DNA of 64,000 nt from contig NZ_JBBOYW010000001.1 of assembly GCF_038008325.1 (NCBI RefSeq), forward strand, positions 3,689,501 through 3,753,500, written 5' to 3'. Position 1 is the stretch's first letter, and every line of letters begins with the position of its first letter. This stretch comes from Lysinibacillus sp. FSL K6-0232. Lineage in GTDB: Bacteria; Bacillota; Bacilli; Bacillales_A; Planococcaceae. The position numbers and the translations under genes were made by a program. Below are positions 61,844 through 64,000 of the stretch, in pieces. Below the pieces are notes generated by a model that made no database searches, was not told where the DNA came from, and saw nothing but the letters and a program-made list of their open reading frames with translations.

Positions 61844-62392
61844 ATGAAAAATGGAATACATGAAAATGTTTTTATACTTACAACTTCTTTCTCCTGTAAT
61901 ATCTCTGTTACAGCAGAAGAAATTATAATTAAAAAGCCTACAAATGGGCAATTACAGATTGAACAAAACATTATTCAATCTGAGTTAAAGGCCTATCAAG
62001 AAACATTAGCAACCTATAAAAACATCTCAGTTGTTTCAAATTTTATTAGCGATACTCCTGGGTTTGAGGAAGCATTTCAACAAAAGAGGGATTATTACCT
62101 TGAACAATACGGCATTACTAGAATCTCAAACGAAAGTTTCTCCAAAATGTCCACTGTAAATCCATTAAATTTTGGTCTAAATATCCATTCATCCACCATT
62201 TACTTAACGCCGCATTATACAATTATTAACGCAAGAGGATTAGACTTTGAGAAAGGTGCCGCTAACAATATAGAAAATGATAGTGAAACATATCATATAA
62301 ATATTTCTGAGTTATCAATTCATGAAAGCACTATCTCCTTTAATATGGATGCAACATGTAATCGATGGAGGAAAGCATCGATAAAGCATTAA
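61844..62392 (+). CDS. Unknown 182-residue protein; likely quorum-sensing output gene
   Basis: Not recognised. The ATG at 61844 has GGAG nine bases upstream; an in-frame TTG at 61823 has none. No signal peptide or TM helix is evident, despite an N terminus of moderate hydrophobicity (HENVFILTTSFSCNISVTAE). It reads as an alpha/beta protein with a central charged helix (IQSELKAYQETLATYK) and strands near the end (STIYLTPHYTIINARGLDFE). It diverges from comQ and ends seven bases before a large repeat copy, so a shortened C terminus is possible. Its promoter module equals that of the 300-residue gene. Confidence 0.75.
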   Translation: MKNGIHENVFILTTSFSCNISVTAEEIIIKKPTNGQLQIEQNIIQSELKAYQETLATYKNISVVSNFISDTPGFEEAFQQKRDYYLEQYGITRISNESFSKMSTVNPLNFGLNIHSSTIYLTPHYTIINARGLDFEKGAANNIENDSETYHINISELSIHESTISFNMDATCNRWRKASIKH

Positions 62393-62398
62393 AATAAG

Positions 62399-62527
62399 GT
62401 GAACCTTCAATCAGCAGGAGCTTTGTGAAAGCTCCTGCTGATTGGATGTGTCACCAATCGTTTTTTACAGGTTGTTCCTGATGCGCTTCGCTTTCGATAC
62501 AAAAAGAATTTGCTGAACTAAGATAAT
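62399..62527 (+). repeat. Large copy of the interspersed repeat, right boundary of the comQXPA islet
   Basis: GTGAACCTTCAATCAG, a perfect hairpin (CAGCAGGAGCTTT / AAAGCTCCTGCTG), CAATCGTTTTTTACAGG, GCGCTTCGCTTTCGATACAA, AAAGAATTTGCTGAAC and TAAGATAA. It is inverted relative to 56017-56200, and both follow the 3' ends of outward-facing genes. Confidence 0.78.
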
Positions 62528-62563
62528 AAAAAAGATGCCTCAAATAATTTGAGACATCTTTTT
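62528..62563 (-). terminator. Terminator after the IsdG-like gene
   Basis: AAAGATGTCTCAAA pairs with TTTGAGGCATCTTT (one mismatch), then T on the minus strand; five bases past the stop. Confidence 0.82.
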
Positions 62564-62567
62564 ATTA

Positions 62568-62882
62568 TTAACCTTTTACATAATAGACTTCTTGTCCACT
62601 TTCAATTACATGATCAGGCTTTGGCTTACCTGCATTTGCCTTATGACCAGCGATATGCTCAGGGCTCTTCTCCCAATTTTTCCATGCTTCCTCTGATTCC
62701 CAACGAACCATTACAAGCACTTCTTCATCGCCACGTCGTACTTTCTTTACAAGCACTTGCTTATCTATAAAGCCAGGCTGCTGTTCAAGCAATGATGGAG
62801 CATCTGGTTTAGCACCAAAACGCTCTACAACCTTGTCCGAATTCCCTTCCGTCACAACAATACGTTTAATTTGTACAAACAT
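62568..62882 (-). CDS. IsdG/HmoA-like monooxygenase (ABM fold), possible heme-degrading enzyme
   Basis: 104 residues, dimeric alpha-beta barrel fold. It aligns without gaps at the start with HmoA/IsdG (EGNSDKVVERFG against KGNGHKLIDRFN) and keeps the tryptophan/histidine pair: Trp67 in ESEEAWKNW and His76 in KSPEHIAGH. The conserved Asn of the family (position 6) is Lys6, so heme cleavage may be altered or absent. It begins one base after the siderophore-binding protein gene, with only a weak AAGG upstream, so translation is probably coupled. Role in iron use fits the neighbour. Confidence 0.8.
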   Translation of the reverse strand: MFVQIKRIVVTEGNSDKVVERFGAKPDAPSLLEQQPGFIDKQVLVKKVRRGDEEVLVMVRWESEEAWKNWEKSPEHIAGHKANAGKPKPDHVIESGQEVYYVKG

Positions 62883-62883
62883 A

Positions 62884-63909
62884 TTAGTTAAACGCCTTTA
62901 ACACATCGTCAGCTTTTAGTGCTTCTGATTGTAAACCACCACCAGAAAGGTACCAAACCTCTGGGTCTAGGTAGAATACTTTACCATTTTTAATGGCATT
63001 TGTTGCACTTACGATTTCATTTTCAATTGCATCCTTTGTAGCAGATTCGCCATTTTCGTTTACTACCGCATCACGGTCAACTACGAATAAAATATCAGGG
63101 TTTTTCTCGCGTACAAATTCAAAGCTTGCGTTATCACCATGTGAGTCAATTTTAAAGCCATCAGCTTCAGCTACAGCTTTTACACCAAATACATCGTGAA
63201 CAACACCGAAACGTGAACCAGGACCAAATACAGATAATGAACCTTCGCTACCTAAAACGATTAATGCTTTTTCTTCTGATGCAGTGGCTTTACCTTTCAC
63301 TTCTTCTACTTTTGCTTCATAGTCAGCAAGTGCATCTGCTGCTTCTTGCTCTTTACCGAAAATTTTACCTGCTAATTCTACATTTGTTTTAAATGATTCT
63401 AAGAAGTTTGTATTATCTACACCAACATATACTGTAGGTGCAATTTTAGATAATTCAGTATATGCTGCTGATGCACGACCAGAGATAAAAATAATATCTG
63501 GGTCGATTTCAGATAATTTTTCATAATCAGGCTCAAATAATGTACCAGCGTTTACATATTTGCTATCTTCAAATTTACTTAAATACTTTGGTAATGAGCC
63601 TTGTACAACAGCAGTAGGTTCAACGCCTAAAGCATCTAAAGTATCTAGGAAGCCATTATCAAACACAACCACTTTTTCTGGAATTTCATCAAGTGTTACT
63701 TCTTCAAAAGTAGTGCTACCATCGCGTCCTTCAATTGTGCTACCTGGAATTGTAAGTGGGTATGCTGAAGATGCTTCATTTTGCTCTTCTGCTGGTTTAT
63801 CAGCTGAATCACCTTTATCTTCTTCTTTTGCCCCTTCTTTTGAGCTACAAGCAGCTAATACTAATAGCATCATTGCCATTAAAACCGTAAGTAATTTCCA
63901 CTTTTTCAT
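62884..63909 (-). CDS. yclQ: Petrobactin-type siderophore-binding lipoprotein (YclQ-like)
   Basis: 341 residues: lipobox VLAAC with Cys21, an acidic linker, then the class III periplasmic-binding-protein fold. Matches to B. subtilis YclQ are extensive: EKVVVFDNGFLDTLDALG, LPKYLSKFEDSKY, APTVYVGVDNTNFLESFK, VFGPGSRFGVVHDVFGV, NPDILFVVDRDAVV and WYLSGGGLQS. It captures ferric catecholate siderophores such as petrobactin at the cell surface. The permease and ATPase genes (yclNOP) are not downstream here; they may be upstream, beyond the window. AAGGAG precedes the ATG. Confidence 0.93.
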   Translation of the reverse strand: MKKWKLLTVLMAMMLLVLAACSSKEGAKEEDKGDSADKPAEEQNEASSAYPLTIPGSTIEGRDGSTTFEEVTLDEIPEKVVVFDNGFLDTLDALGVEPTAVVQGSLPKYLSKFEDSKYVNAGTLFEPDYEKLSEIDPDIIFISGRASAAYTELSKIAPTVYVGVDNTNFLESFKTNVELAGKIFGKEQEAADALADYEAKVEEVKGKATASEEKALIVLGSEGSLSVFGPGSRFGVVHDVFGVKAVAEADGFKIDSHGDNASFEFVREKNPDILFVVDRDAVVNENGESATKDAIENEIVSATNAIKNGKVFYLDPEVWYLSGGGLQSEALKADDVLKAFN

Positions 63910-63939
63910 TTAAAATTCTCCTTTTTCTTTTATATAGTT

Positions 63940-63953
63940 AATGAATATTCATT
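63940..63953 (-). promoter_or_regulatory. Possible Fur-type palindrome upstream of yclQ
   Basis: AATGAATATTCATT is a perfect 14-base palindrome, 30-44 bases before the start codon. It resembles, but does not match, the 7-1-7 Fur consensus. Confidence 0.35.
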
Positions 63954-64000
63954 CCATCTATTACTATTTTTAAGAATTAAAATAAACACAAATTCTACAG

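Overview
This is an AT-rich, gene-dense window from a Gram-positive member of the Bacillales, most likely Lysinibacillus or a close relative. The evidence is Bacillus-type gene order (ydcA-acpS-ydcC-alr-ndoAI-ndoA-sigB operon-tex), ydbS-ydbT-cshA-murF-ddl, many GTG/TTG starts behind strong Shine-Dalgarno sequences, an SLH-anchored exoenzyme that implies an S-layer, and a comQXPA quorum-sensing locus. No rRNA, tRNA, CRISPR array, prophage or intact IS element was seen. Assignments were made by reading motifs and comparing with remembered family members; no database search was possible.

Layout. 0-9.3 kb (mostly minus strand): truncated tex, a shortened sigma-B operon (rsbT, rsbU, rsbV, rsbW, sigB; no rsbR, rsbS or rsbX), the MazEF-type toxin/antitoxin pair ndoAI/ndoA, alr, the lipoprotein gene ydcC and acpS. 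9.3-20.5 kb: rhomboid protease, acetyltransferase, PH-domain proteins YdbS/YdbT, DEAD-box helicase CshA, an esterase, and cell-wall genes murF, ddl and rodA. 20.8-31 kb: an efflux transporter, cardiolipin synthase, a D,D-carboxypeptidase, a YidC insertase, AraC and LytTR regulators beside a CcpA-controlled acetate CoA-transferase, and an MFS exporter behind a near-perfect Fur box. 31-41 kb: two small divergent genes with sigma-B-type promoters, ypuA, cvfB, mntR, comFB, the cadC-cadA metal-resistance pair with two operators, exoA, murB, a YodB-like redox regulator and a YceI protein. 41-55.8 kb: an SLH-anchored nucleotidase, azoreductase, a DsbA/FrnE protein, an FAD/Rieske oxidoreductase, manganese pyrophosphatase, a two-domain acetyltransferase, an RpiR regulator, the niacin transporter niaP, thrC-thrB, zupT and a PAP2 phosphatase.

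56.0-62.5 kb is the most interesting part: a complete comQ-comX-comP-comA cell-density signalling cassette. It includes the 52-codon pheromone precursor ComX. It is flanked by two outward-transcribed genes I do not recognise. Upstream of each of those genes is the same regulatory module with exactly the same spacing: a CGCCA-N6-TGGCG palindrome, 11 bases, TTGAAATGG, 15 bases, TACGCTTAAT. This suggests that both are direct outputs of the ComA-like regulator. The islet is bounded on both sides, in inverted orientation, by copies of an interspersed non-coding repeat that recurs in other intergenic regions of the window. The window ends with an IsdG-like protein and a YclQ-type siderophore-binding lipoprotein.

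Themes linking the genes are general stress (sigma-B and at least two likely target promoters in the window), cell-wall precursor synthesis (alr, ddl, murF, murB, rodA), metal homeostasis (mntR, cadCA, zupT, Fur-type sites, yclQ) and cell-cell communication (comQXPA).
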